Assembly (NCBI RefSeq): GCF_003672135.1
Contig: NC_039516.1
Coordinates: 10,647,838-10,711,837, forward strand
Source: Ooceraea biroi
Taxonomy: Eukaryota; Arthropoda; Insecta; Hymenoptera; Formicidae
Direction: 5' to 3'
Length of the DNA: 64,000 nucleotides
Shown here: piece after piece, positions 1 through 13,017 of the stretch
Layout of the letters: the number at the start of each line of letters is the position of its first letter
How positions within the stretch are numbered: position 1 is the first letter of the stretch
Made by a program: the position numbers and the translations under genes
Notes under the pieces: generated by a model
Told to the model about the DNA's origin: nothing
What the model saw: the letters and a program-made list of their open reading frames with translations, nothing else
Database searches by the model: none

Positions 1-2307
1 GTGTGTCTCTCCTGAGATTTCCTGCTTCATAAATATTCACGAGGATCGGGACGGCCGTCCGTTTGAGAAATTCCCGAGACGTGACAGTTTTTCGTCGAGC
101 TCGTCGAGTGAACGGCGTGACGGCGGAATCGCCGAATCCAATTTACATTATGCACCTATACGTATATGTACCGAGGACGCAATTTAATTCGCGCTACTGA
201 TGCACATCCCACGCCGCGTGTGAGATAGGCAGAGGATTCACTTGACGAATAATTTACGCTCCGCCGCGCCAGCAAACACAAGGGACGCTCCCGAAATTCC
301 GGGTATCTTCCGCTTGTACGTACGGACCTCGTTTTCTCACCTACTCGAGCTGGCCTTATCGCATTCCGTAAATCTCCGTTAAAGAGGAGCATTTTTTAAC
401 GTATCCTAAAAGGATCCAGTTAGCCGTCGAGCACTGCTTCAACGCTCTTGAAAATAAGAACCGAGCACTTTGGAGTTGCCATTCCATTATTTTCTGACCG
501 AAAGCACATTCGTGTGCGTCAGTGGTGAAGATATTGATGTATAATACGCGCGCGAAATTTATTACAGCATATTATGTCATTTTATTATTTAGCAATTGTT
601 TTATAATGGAAAGTATTCAAGGAGAACATACACTATCCATCATAAATTATCAAATATAATTTAAAAAGTATATATTATATTCGCGATACATTTTATATGT
701 AAAAGAATAATTACTATTTATAAATTATTATTTCATTTTAAGTTTTAATCACGTTTATAATAAGAGCGTTTTTATAAATTGTATACATTGTATTATAAAT
801 CTAGTTACATATCGCGACCAAACGAATTAGCAATTAAAATACAGAACCATTTTTAATCGAGAGCCCGTAAAAACCGGCGACATTTATGAAAATTTCATTA
901 AGGAAAAACGGCTAATAAATTGCGCAAACGGTTCAGAAACGAGAGAATCACGGCGGCTAATCCGAAACGAGACGTGGCAAAATAAAAGCGCGCCTCTCTT
1001 TATCCCACGGTAATCTATTGCCCGTCAGTTTAGGATATTGATTGGCAGGCAACCGCTGATAGTAATTCGATATTGTCGAACGGTGCTACGGCGCATTATT
1101 ATCAATTAACGTCAGACTCAGAGACCATCGAAAGGCGACTTTAATGGATAGTTTACAAAATAAAATATACTACCTAGGACTCGCCGCTCGATGTTGAGCC
1201 AACAGTAATGGACGTGATCGGGTGACGCGACGATAAACGCGCGCGTTTTAATGGGATCACTTAGTGCAACAGAGTATCCATCCAAAAGTACATAATGCGC
1301 AACGGCACGAGCGCATCGATCCACCTCGCATGTTCCCTTCGTGTGCAATAGCTTCTGAATTTATGAAAATGCAGTCCCGAGCCCGTAGATCCGGCTGTCG
1401 CGCAGCCTGTAACACGTTCTCGTTACGCGCGCAATTGCTGTGAGATTTTTCGAGTTCAGGCATTAAGCGTTAACCGGCGAGAAAATGGGGAGAGTAACAG
1501 TTTACAGCGATTTGGTACATTTTGCATCCGTGTTCCGTAAAATTACAGGGACGTGATGCGTTGATGCGACACAGCGATAACGTTTTCGCTATGACAGTGT
1601 TGGATGTATAGTGATTATGGAACACGGAAATGTAGACCGTTAATGTTATACGCAGTTTAGCAATCAGAATCATTTTACTCCACTTTTTAATATCATTATG
1701 TTAAAGATATAACTTTCTTAAAGCTTAAAATAAAGTGTGAATTTACATAGGAAGAATATTTACTTTAACTTATATTTAGTCTACATCTATAGGATATTTT
1801 ACGAATGACGACTGTAATATTCACAGATTATTTTACGGATGACCATTATAGTTCGCATTAAGAGAGAAAATGTTAAAAAAGATATATCCGTTCCATTCCA
1901 GCGATTCGAATTTTGTTATTTAAATAATGGCTGATAAAGTATCACGTTAAAATCTGATTTGCTTCGATTTACATGTACAGACCTGGTTAACAATAATCGT
2001 CAAATAGGTTTAATGAGTAACGTTATATAAAGATCGATTAAACAACGTGCGCATACAGCACGCGTAGTTGGATTTATCGATCAGCGACGAGAGTATCCGA
2101 TGCAATTTATATCGTCCATGTACTTGGATATTGCGAACATCGCAAATGCATTTTGCATTGCATTACGCGGTAGTTGGATACAAGTATACCAGATGCAACG
2201 TAGCGTCAGGCGAGGAACAACTCGCACTTTTCATTAACAGGCTGCAAAAAATAGCGAATTTATCGAAAGATGAAAATAAAATGAAATGTATAATGAAATA
2301 AATAAAT

Positions 2308-2341
2308 TCTTTCTCTCTTTCTCTCTCTCTCTCTTTCTTTT
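2308..2341. repeat. CT-rich microsatellite
   Basis: An imperfect CT/TTC pyrimidine run follows an A-rich segment. It is a simple sequence repeat with no coding role seen. Confidence 0.85.
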
Positions 2342-3765
2342 CATCAATTTTATTAAACAGATATTCTATTTTTATTGTGGTAAAAGTTACATAATATTCG
2401 ATTTTATTGTCTTGTTCGATTGATACTTTATCCAGAGAATGTCGAAAAGTGTGAATGACCGTATTTCATACGATGAATGTCTTTATGCAATCGGGAAAAT
2501 AAAGATGCAGTCAATTGCTCCCAGATTTCTCTACGTGACGAGTATACCACGAGCGACTTGTCTCGAGGTATGATCTAACTAGACTTCGCTCCAACTCTAA
2601 CAAGATTACCCTATACAGCGTACACACCGTCCCAGATTAACTTTGGACGATCCGGTTTGACCCAGCTGGGGCAACTTCAGTTGGAATAATCCCATGCTGG
2701 ACACGAATTTGCATTAGAAATTATATCGTCAACGTTAAATACGATGTTCCGATAAAAATGCTACGGACAAGCGAGGAACCAGTTAACCAGTACAAATTTA
2801 GCTGACGAGCTTCTCTCTTGACAATTTCCAAGGTACGAAACTGCCGACCTTGCATCTGCCGTTCCCGGATGTAAGATCGACCCCTTTCAGCGAGAAATGT
2901 CGCGCGGTTTAGCGCGGTCGAGCAAAGGATGGGTTTACTCGAGTGTCTTCTCGCGAAACCGGTCACGTATCACGAACATAGATTTTCGCGGGCGTGCTCG
3001 CACCACGTTAAAAGGTTCACCGACACGAGCGGACAAGCGATTAGTCTCCGGCGACTAACTGCACTTACGAAGTAAGTGCATCATCGTCGTACCGTGACGC
3101 GGCAGTAAAAACTTCCTAACATCGCGAATTTCCCCGTCGCGTAAACAAACCGTCGGCGTCGCCCAGGAAAGCACGCCGACATAACGCGAACGACAGCGAG
3201 TATGAGGGGTGGAGATGACGCGCCCTCGCTTCGTTGCATCCCGGTAACGAACGAGCGCAATAATGCACTTGCGTGCCTCCGCTGTATCCCGATCTCGGCT
3301 GTAGATCGATTTTGAAGCAGAGGCGAGGCCGTGATGCGACTATGAGCTTGCTCAAGATACCTCGAGATACCTCAAGATGCTTCGAATAAAGCGTGGATAT
3401 CTGATCTTAACGATTGGAAATGAGTATCTGCTCGTTGTAAATTTAATTGTAAATTTTAGCTCATGGATGTAACTCGAATCTCTTATATATCAGATGCTTC
3501 AAAATTATTTTCCAACTGTGGATTCCAACTTAAAGTCGATATTCTTGTAACAGAAGACCGTCAGACTATGGCAAGTCTTGGCTTTGCTAATGTTAAACAT
3601 CTAGACAAATAAAATTTACGTTAAGCTCCCGCCGCTGAGCCGAAGTTTAAGTGGATTCCTATCGATCTATTTACTTCACTTCGTCATTGGAACAACTTCT
3701 TTCAGTTTTTCTTGAAAAATCTATTATTAAAAGGACCGGGTTCCCCAGTCGTTACGAAATGCATC

Positions 3766-3785
3766 CTCTCTCTCTCTCTCTCTCT
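3766..3785. repeat. (CT)n microsatellite
   Basis: A pure CT run of about ten units ends in a T-rich tail. It is a simple sequence repeat. Confidence 0.9.
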
Positions 3786-4766
3786 TTTTCTTGTTTTATT
3801 TTACTACAAAGCCGAAGTTGCAAATATCGCTGGGAATACAGCAAATATTGATACAAATTGGCCTTCCTAGGCGCAGCCCGATCTTTCTCAAACATATTCG
3901 AACGTATTTCTTATTGCATATTATGCGCGGGGGGGAAAAAAGTGGGAATTGCAGCCGCAGCGATACGAGAGGGCTACGAGAGGGATGCACCCGTGTAATC
4001 CCATGTCAATACAGGCGAGTGCGTGTTTCATCGCGCGCAACGGCTAAATAATCCGCGCAGGCGAATGCAGGCGGAATCACACGCAGGTGGTCGGTCGTTC
4101 GATATCGAAAAGCCATAAAAGCCCTCCGGCCCCGCTCTCCTCCCGCTGCAACGAGCTGGGATTAATTTCGTAGCGAGACGCGACACCTTCCCTCGTGTGC
4201 ATCAATCGAATATTTGAAGGACCGATCACTAACTTGCACACACACGCGCGCGCAAACGTAGAGATTGAGTCGCTCACCTGGACGAGAGAACTGACAGCGA
4301 GGAGAAATACTGTTCCGGCGTATCCGGAATTTTTAATCCACACAGTTTACATCGGCTCTCCGCCGTGATTTATGCGAAATACGATGAACATTTTTTTCCC
4401 CTCTTTTTTGACAGCATAATAGAATGATAAATGGCTTTGCTGTCGCGTGACTGTTCATCATTTGCATCGAATGTTTCAAAGATATGATACATGTTACAGA
4501 ACGACGGATTTGCAAACAATGAAAAGCTGTTATTAAATAAATATGGAAATTCGAAACTTCGTTTATTGAATATTCAAACTGGGAAGACATTAATACAACG
4601 CAACGCGGCGTGTTTTTTGAAATTTGATATTCTAGAAGCTAAAACCTTTATTTAACATCTGGATAAAAATTGGATTTTCTGTTATTTTTTCATTTTTGTC
4701 TGGCTTTATATCGATGTAATCTTTTCTTTCTGATTATTTGGATTCTTGGATGAAAATATATATGTA

Positions 4767-4797
4767 ATACGTAATAAATAATTGATTTATTACGTAT
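4767..4797. repeat. Short perfect inverted repeat, 13-bp arms
   Basis: The arms ATACGTAATAAAT (4767-4779) and its reverse complement (4785-4797) flank a 5-nt AATTG loop. A further partial copy of the arm lies near 4830. The sequence is AT-rich, so chance or a worn transposon end are both possible. Confidence 0.6.
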
Positions 4798-7700
4798 AAC
4801 TCAAATAATTTGGAGGATAATTAATACTAACGTAATAAATTACGATTCAGAATTTAAAAATAATTTGCAAAACGATCGTGATCGAGTTTCATCAATATCT
4901 TTCCATCCGTTCTCGTTGAAGATTGACGTACTCGCTGACACCGACAGTATCAGGTGACCGTGCGCTGTAGATTTATTTTCCTCCGGGGGAATAATATGAG
5001 CACATGTACCAACTCGAAACTGAAAGAATCATGGGTGGGAAACTAACTGCAACATCGACATAAAATTCTCCAGGGCTTCGAGCTGGCGCGTGACTGCTCC
5101 TCCGTGCAGGAAAGTAACTTGTTACACTTCTGGATGCAAAATGTTACCGATATGTGCCACCATGCGAGTTACACATAAATTCGAGCTTCATATAGATATG
5201 CAACATATAATAACAATTTTAAACGCCTGTAAAAGGTTTAAATTATTCTTTTACTTTTGAAATTGCACGTGTCCAATATACGTGTATAGTAAATAACATA
5301 AAGTTTATATTCAAAAGTGACCATTTAACGAAAAAGTCTGTGAAAGATATTTTAAACGTTAATGTATAAAGTAACGTTTACTAACAATAATAACCACAAA
5401 GTACGATTGACGATTTTTTAAAATTTATCTACTGCTATCAAGTAAAACAGTTTATGGAAATTAAATAATACGCAACGGTTAAAATGTTTAAATACTTGGC
5501 CACGTTTAACCGCATCTGTTAAATGAAAATATTTTAGCGAAAATTCCATAAATTCCATAATGAATATTTTACAGATTAAAATAATATCAGGAAATTTATA
5601 TTCTGCCCTTTCTGCTTTTGCGGCGAAACCGCGGAAACAAAGTGAATAGACAGATTAAACTGTATGAAATCATTTGCAAAACACGCCGAATGAAACAGCA
5701 CTAATGCGCGACGGGGAGCGAATAAATACGCAATTGCTTTTGAGAGTTTTACGTGACCGGTGCCTTTTCATTTCGTTCACGCAAACGATACTCCGCGCGA
5801 GCGAGCGGGAAATCGAGATCGACACGAAACTACATTTGGCGACTTCGCGAACTCGATGGAAGAGTTGTTATCCCTTTTACGCCCTTTTTCTCCGTCTCCG
5901 GCTTTATTTTTCTCACGATTCAATTCCCATCACGTCGACGAAGTCGGAAATTATTCCGCTTGCGGCGCCTAGGAACAGAATCCATATTCCACGTGATTTC
6001 CGCGATTGCTGGAAACTTCAAGCTTCCAACGCGCCAGCGACCTCCCCCGCGCGCACTCTTATGCACAAACCAAAATCAATATCTCATTTTAAATATAAAG
6101 AAACAGTCCCAGTCTCGCCGGTAACAAGATTTCATCGCGAGATCCCGCCTCGCTGTGGGACTGCGAATTCCATTAGTCGTTTTAATAATAGTCTAAGCTG
6201 ATTGACTCGAGATATAAATCAGGAGCAGAAATAATATCTCGACTTCTTGCGCTAGATGCTAGAGGAAAGAAGAAAAAAATGAACGAAAATAGTACGTTGT
6301 GTCATTAAGCACGATAATGTGCACCATAAATATTTGCTCCTTGCTGCGCTTCGAATGCAAATATTTCAGTATCGGATACAATGTACGAGCTACACAGCGC
6401 AATCTTCGCATCGTCTCGCAGTTACAGAGACTTTGACGTACCCCCGATCGATTTTCCCTGTTGAATATTTGCTCACGACCTGTAATCTCCTGCATCTCTT
6501 TTTTCGTTAAAAGATATTAAATATCTTTATTTTTAAACTTTATAATTAAGCTCCGCGGCGGATGTATATTTGTCATCACGAGCTTTTCAAATTTTATCGA
6601 TTAAAATCCTGAAATGAAAATTTCCTCCGAAGATATTCGAAGAAAGTTGCACTCGCGGAATTAAATTACAATAACATTTCTGCACGTGAACATTTGAAAA
6701 CATTTCCATCGCATCGTCCGTTTATTCTTCATAGAAAAATATTCCGTCAACTCACCAATTGCAGTGCTGATGTTCCGATGATATTCCGAACAGAGTTCGG
6801 TGGTCCTTTTCGTAATTAAGCGGAGCTAGCCGTATTAATATGAATCAATGTGGTTTACTCACCGTCGTTATATCACAAGAACCATAAAATATACGGGAAC
6901 GGTCATGGCTCATGCGGATTACGTTCCCGTGGGAGTTTCCGCGGGGGCGGCGCCGGCAGAACGGCGTTATTAATCATTCGCAGCTTAAAGTTTTCCGCGA
7001 TTTCTCGTAAATTTCATCTAACTCGCATCCAACGGAGTTAGTGCAACTTGATACTGGGTCAACGATATGTAAGGCGCGAGTACAAAGTGCTGGCTGCGTC
7101 TCGTAGTTTACGTTCCCGGGCGCATTCTGTGAGATTTCGAGTTTCGCTACGAAAGCTAGCATACAGAACAAGTCCTCGTAATTAACAATAAGTCGATTCC
7201 GTCCATTCACGTTAGCTTCAATAATTTATTTCGAAATGCATTCTACCGTGCAGCGAGTGCTACTACTAAACTTTAATCCAGACAACGCTTCCGCTCATAG
7301 CTTTACAAGTCTTAACCGGATCTTTCACTTTTTTCATCCGATCTTGGACGATGATATATGCAGAACGCTTAAACAATTTTAACAATAGTTTGATGTTTGA
7401 AATGTGCTTTACTCTATTGTTACTTTGATACAATATTACTTTGATTGCTACTTCTAAGTATCAAAAATATTGTTCTGAATCCAATTTATGAGAGCGAGAA
7501 AAAAAGAAAATCTCGAAACTACGTTTTACGTGATATTTCGAATGACCGATTTATTCGAGCGTTCGTCCCATTTGAATTCCATTCAAATTCGAATTTCTCG
7601 ACGCTGCATCGACGTAACGATGACGCACGAATATTCCAGTGTATCCGGAATTTGAGATTCGTCTCGCACCAGGATCCAGCTTTCAGCTGCGTCCAATATC

Positions 7701-8829
7701 GTCGACGTCCACCATTCGGGACGCTCGACATCGCGAAGGAGACGACGACTCGCTTGGCGGAGCGACTTCCAGACGAGTTCTCGCATTTCGCGCAGCCCTC
7801 GACCGATGATTTTCGCCACGTCTGCAAATTCGGGGAGGGTTCATTTGCGTGACGATTATCGATTCCGTCACGATACCAGCCGTGATCCCGTCCGCGAATC
7901 CAGGGCGCAGCCACCGCCACCAACTATTCCCTTTATTGCGCGTACTTCCTGTCCGGGCGTACTGACCTGGAAACCCATATATTCCAACGACAATATCGAC
8001 GCTGGGCCCCAAGTATCATGGATGCGACTCCAGATAATGCTTGGATCGTGGTGCTATCGAGTGTAAGATTTAAACGCGATCTTCCCCCCGAAATACCCTC
8101 GCTTTCATCATGCGAACGTTGCACGAAGGATTTTGCGCCTCGGCTATCACCACTTTGCGTGTCCAAAGGATTGTCCCGATCAATTGAACGGAAATACGAT
8201 GATGTTGATTCTTGTTGCGGAGACTTTGGTAAACTGACAGACGATTATAGAGTTCTGGTGGATGATTGTTCGCCAGAATTCTACTAGTTTGTGAAAGACA
8301 TGAGAATTATGAAGAGTTTATGAAAGTTTTCACAGAATTTTTTGATAAATGTGACGTCGAAGTTCTCGTGACGGGAACTTTAAAAGAGCCTTAACTCCCG
8401 TGATGTATTTATGGAAGTATTTTATGCCGGTAATTAAAAAATTTATAGCGTATAAATAAGAAGAGATTTTCTCAGGTTGCTGCTTAAATTCTGATCTTGC
8501 ATAATCGATAATAAGAACAGCTCCGCGTATACCTCCCAGTTAGATCCCCATTAAAAAAAAGCTTGTAAAAAGGCCGCGCGCACAGCCGGAGGGGCATGAA
8601 ATTGATTATAATAATATTTTACGTGGTAAATGAACACATTAAGGGAAATCCCGTAAAAAAAGTTAGCCAAAGTAATTATGTGCATCGAAAATCCATAACT
8701 TCGTTGACCTCGCCAGGATGGGTGGGGCTTTTAAGGCGCTTACGTTCCAATCATCCAGAACATCGAGGAAGAGTAATAGTCCTGCTTTCGTTATTTTTAT
8801 GGCTGTCGATAATATTTGTCCTGGTCTAA

Positions 8830-8861
8830 GCACTTTTGTAATTCTGCACTTTTGTAATTCC
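8830..8861. repeat. 16-bp tandem duplication
   Basis: The 15-mer GCACTTTTGTAATTC occurs at 8830-8844 and again at 8846-8860 with a 16-bp period. It is a local tandem duplication, probably from replication slippage. Confidence 0.85.
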
Positions 8862-9758
8862 GGTCAAGCCGAGGCGAGCGCGATGTCGCTTTCATGCGAG
8901 TGATACATCCCGAAATATTTTGCTAAAATCGCGCGGATTTTTCGCCGGATATATCCCACTCGACGTTTCGCGCGGGATTCCACCAAATCGCGACAACACT
9001 TCTGTTTGATGGGCAAACTTCGCTCTCTCGCTGCCAAGCTTCGAGCTTCACAAACAATTAATCCGAGGGATATCGAGGGTTGACTCGTGTTCGTCGAAAG
9101 GTTGTGCTAGTCAACGTCATTTTTCCCGCGATTCTGCTAGCGATTGCGGTCATACAAGATGTACATGACGCACGAGGGAAATGGAAAAAAATCATGTCTC
9201 GCGAAAAAGAGGAAAGCAGCTTATAGCATTCAGCGTGTCCGTATTCAACACGTACGTAACACGGTAATGGCTCGTGTATTAATAATTTATACGTAGATGG
9301 TGAAAATTTTTTAATGAATCAAACACCGCGTCCTGTTTTGGTTCTATCTATTTATCATTCGACGTAAATGAAATCAGGGGGACGTAAATCGTAGAAAGCG
9401 ACTGTTGCATCAAATAGCAAGCATTATAATTTTCATGAATGGAATTAATAAATAAGACGAACAGAAGGATGGGAAATAAGTTGAGAACGACAGGATCACG
9501 CATTCACAGCGCAAGCGGGACGTGTATAATTCGTGTGTTTGTCCAACTTCGATTTTCTCTTTACGCGCGAGTGTATTTTCGGAGCAAGCTTTTTCTGCGA
9601 TGCGTTTGGTACACATTTTTGTTACGAATAAAATGTCCAAACGCTCCGCTCCGTTTTCAGGAGCGAGCGTTTACACAGCGCTTTATTATATCGCGACGTA
9701 ACGTAGCGGCATGCAATCCGCCCCCTGTATTTTGAAAACGTTCTGTACGCTTGCACAC

Positions 9759-9785
9759 CCTATATTGTAGGGTCCTATATTGTAG
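9759..9785. repeat. 12-bp direct repeat, 15-bp period
   Basis: CCTATATTGTAG occurs at 9759-9770 and again at 9774-9785. This is a small local duplication. Confidence 0.8.
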
Positions 9786-12519
9786 AGCAAGTGTTTCGAG
9801 GGGCCGAGGGCAACGAGCTCGGGCCATCGAGTCGCGATTCAAGTCAATGCTTTTGAATTTCTCGTGTACGTACACGGCGGAGACAAAACGCGGCTCTTTG
9901 GAGAACAATAACCACGGCAAGAATGGCAGGCCACTTCTGTATCGAACCCTGACTTGGTCGTCGTGATGGCGATTTGTATTTAACCCTATACATAAGAACG
10001 GTAAATCCGTAAGGGTGAGGCTTAAAGATCACCGGTTTCTTTTATTTTGGACCAAAGAATAATGTATGTAGATACTTTAGAAATTTGCAGTCTTTGTTCC
10101 GATGAAATATCGACTGTAAGGAGTCTACGCAAATTTGTAGGCTGAAAAAAAGACGACGACTCACATTTGCGCGACGCGAAAGAACGGTTCACTTGTCAAT
10201 GCCGAAGTACATATAATGGGAATATAAGAACCTGATGTCACATATGTAGAATAAGAGGCTAAGGTACGAAGCGAGACACCCATTGTGTTCTTGCCCATCA
10301 TGTTTTTGTCCATTATGTCGTAAAAACGAACGTATACTTTTATAGACCGCATCCATTATGTGCGTTTACGCTTCGCGCGTTACGTACGTTCCTATGCAGA
10401 TTATGCGGATGATCGCGTGCTCAGGATGTTCACACTTCCGCGAAGAAGATACTCAAAAGCGTACGTACAGTGTATCCAATTTTCGTTCCTTCTCGCGTGC
10501 TGCTGCTCTCTTTTATTTCTTTCCTGCGTACTTTTCCTAAGGAAGGTTTAACAGATCGCTTTTTATCGTAAGGGCGCTTGGTAGCGTTCCAGATTTTGAC
10601 ACTTCATTGAGATGCATCCAGGTCGTCACTAAAATGACCATTCTCATGTCGTTCGGTTAAATTGAGAGAACCAGAATTATGATGCGATTCGTCTTTACGA
10701 AGACCCCTTAATTGCGGGGATATAAGACAAATCCCCTTATCCCCGACCGCTCGCAAAGCCGATGATACTTTCAACCCTGTTTCTAGTGATCCTGATTAGA
10801 TTGTAATGAAAATTGTAGATGACGTCGCTAGATTTAGCTCTTCTTTATAAATACTCGTATAAATTTGAAGAAAGTGGAGTGCAGTTTGCAGTTCTCTCAC
10901 TTCGGGGGTTTTTGCCATCTTGATTAGATTTATTTCTCGAACGTCGAGCAGCATGATAATTAAATTGCACCTCAGCAATCTAAGCGTAAGTACGAAACGA
11001 AAGCCCTTATATCATTCGGGTCAACTTTTGCAACTTCCCTCCCTCTTCGCGCCGGTCATCGCGCATAATTCATGTGCCGGATGGGATTCCCTCCGTACGA
11101 TAAAAACAGAAGACGGTTTTTCGCCCAGCGAGATATTTTAATTTGCTCCTATTTCACGACTTTATGAGCGCCCACCGCTTCCCTTCTTGCTCCTCGAAGC
11201 TTTTGGGAGACCGCAAGTACCAACTGCTTTAGCAATCGACTGTATTAAAAATTGCAAGGCCAGGAAAGCAGCATCGTTTTCCGGAATATCGATCCGGGCG
11301 ATTGTCCTTTTTTCTCAGCGTTCGTTTTTGTTTTCGACGCGCAGTGCGAGCATTATAATTGATGGCACGACATTGCCGTAACTTTCGGCGCGATTCTCGC
11401 GCTTCGTTACGTTCCCGCATCGTCGCGCGCGACGCGGATACACGCGGGATCCACTCGTGTATGTATTACATCTGACATTTTCGCATTTGCGCGTTACGGG
11501 CGGGTTACTCTCCTCCGCTTACCTTCCCCCTCGCTTCGCCGTTCGCGCTTTGTTGCATAATAAAGTAACGATGACGGAGAGGTCCTGATGCACAGGTGCA
11601 GCGAGCAACACGACGTCAATCTTCCATGCGCGTCCGATGTAGCCGACATCTCATGCTCGGATTATCGCTCCTTACGATACGCGGATCGCGTCGTGTCTGA
11701 ATATTTAAGGAACCAATCAGAGGGAATGAATAAATATCGATGAAACGCCGAGAAATCAAGTCGAAGAATTGCGAGTAATTGTTCGCAAAGGACGTATTGT
11801 TAGATGATTACGTTGAATTGTTGGGTTGACCGGGAAATCCGTGTGGAGTTTTTCAGCAAAATTCAGACGCGCGCGCGAAACTTTGTATTAAGAATTATTT
11901 TTTAACTAAACTTTATTATAAAGTTTGGATTTTGTTAAAATAAATTTGCGCAAAGTTTCCGGCAACACAGAACTTTGTATTAAACATTAATACGAAGTTT
12001 ATTAAGAATATAAAATTTTGCGTTTGAATGTTTAAGTTTAAAAAGATTTACACGAACTTTTCGATCAACCGATCAATATTCATAAAGAATGATCTTACTG
12101 ATTTACGTAATTCTTCAGTTGTACGAAATCGTAATTTCAAACAGAGGAGACATTTTCTAAGCGCCATTCTCATTACAAATCGTTTTGTCTGTTTCAATGC
12201 ACTATAAGTCTCCTCGCAAGGATTATGATCCTGAAACCAAGTTGCCGGCATTCCCATGTAAAATTCATACGACGATGGGGGCTTAACCGTGCCCCAATGG
12301 AGATAACGTATCCTGTGTTTCGCGCGAGGGTGGCACTTTTACGAAGTCTCGCACCAACCCAATTTGCGACGTTACCGCGTGCAGAAAGATTCATCAAAAT
12401 TTCATACTTGCTCGTTTAAACACGAGGTGAGAGAGCGCACCCCGTAATTATCAAGCTGACCGCGTAATAACGGGCGATGCAACGCGGTTACTGTCTTTTT
12501 ACGCCTTGCGCGCGTCTCA

Positions 12520-12550
12520 CTCTCTCTCGCTCTCTCTCTCTCTCTTTTCC
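12520..12550. repeat. CT-rich microsatellite
   Basis: A CT dinucleotide run with one CG interruption is followed by more pyrimidine-rich sequence. Confidence 0.8.
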
Positions 12551-12925
12551 TCTCTGCCTTTTTTTTGTTAAACTGCTAACGAAGTTAACTACTAAATAGA
12601 TTAACGTGTTCCATGCAAACCTTCCCTCACCTCTGTGTAAATGCACCCACCCAGCCGGCGGCGTTCTGCTGTTACGTGAACCGCGAGTTTTGTTTCAACG
12701 TCCGATTTCGTTGAACCACACTAAATTTCCTTTGTCGTTAATATTACATCGGAAGCAATAAAAGGAACCAACTTTATCACAACAATACGCATTTGTAGCA
12801 ATTTTTTGCGACTTTATTATGTGAAATAAGCATGCGCAACAAAAGCAGAAATTAACATTAACGATCACATTACGCGAATTACACTGCAAATCAAATGCTC
12901 CCTTTTATTTCAACATGGTCGGTGC

Positions 12926-12930
<5 letters not shown>

Positions 12931-13014
<84 letters not shown>
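12931..13014. repeat. (TG)42 microsatellite
   Basis: An uninterrupted TG dinucleotide array of 84 bp. It is the longest pure simple repeat in the window. It reads as alternating Cys-Val in one frame, which should not be taken as protein. A pure tract of this length is expected to vary in length between individuals. Confidence 0.97.

Positions 13015-13017
<3 letters not shown>

Larger units (their letters stand above)
1..12930. other. Non-coding stretch without recognisable genes
   Basis: No exon, RNA gene or transposon with definable ends was found here. The stretch alternates CpG-rich DNA with AT-rich patches (for example about 560-860 and 4620-4860). It holds pyrimidine microsatellites at 2308-2341, 3766-3785 and 12520-12550, a 13-bp-stem hairpin at 4767-4797, and small tandem duplications at 8830-8861 and 9759-9785. 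The longest open frames (5674-6201 plus strand; 7445-7852 plus and 7519-7923 minus) overlap other open frames and match no family I know. I read it as intergenic or intronic insect DNA. Confidence 0.6.

Noticed and set aside
5674..6201. 175-codon open frame, plus strand
   Set aside because: Overlapped by two other plus-strand frames; no domain, no repeat pattern, no signal peptide. Fits low stop density in CpG-rich DNA.
7445..8287. Dense cluster of open frames on both strands
   Set aside because: I looked for a decayed kinase or receptor gene by reading all frames, but no frame carries a recognisable motif series and the readings do not join into one protein.
10710..10746. Imperfect inverted repeat CGGGGATA...TATCCCCG-like
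   Set aside because: Arms are short and interrupted; not distinguishable from chance.
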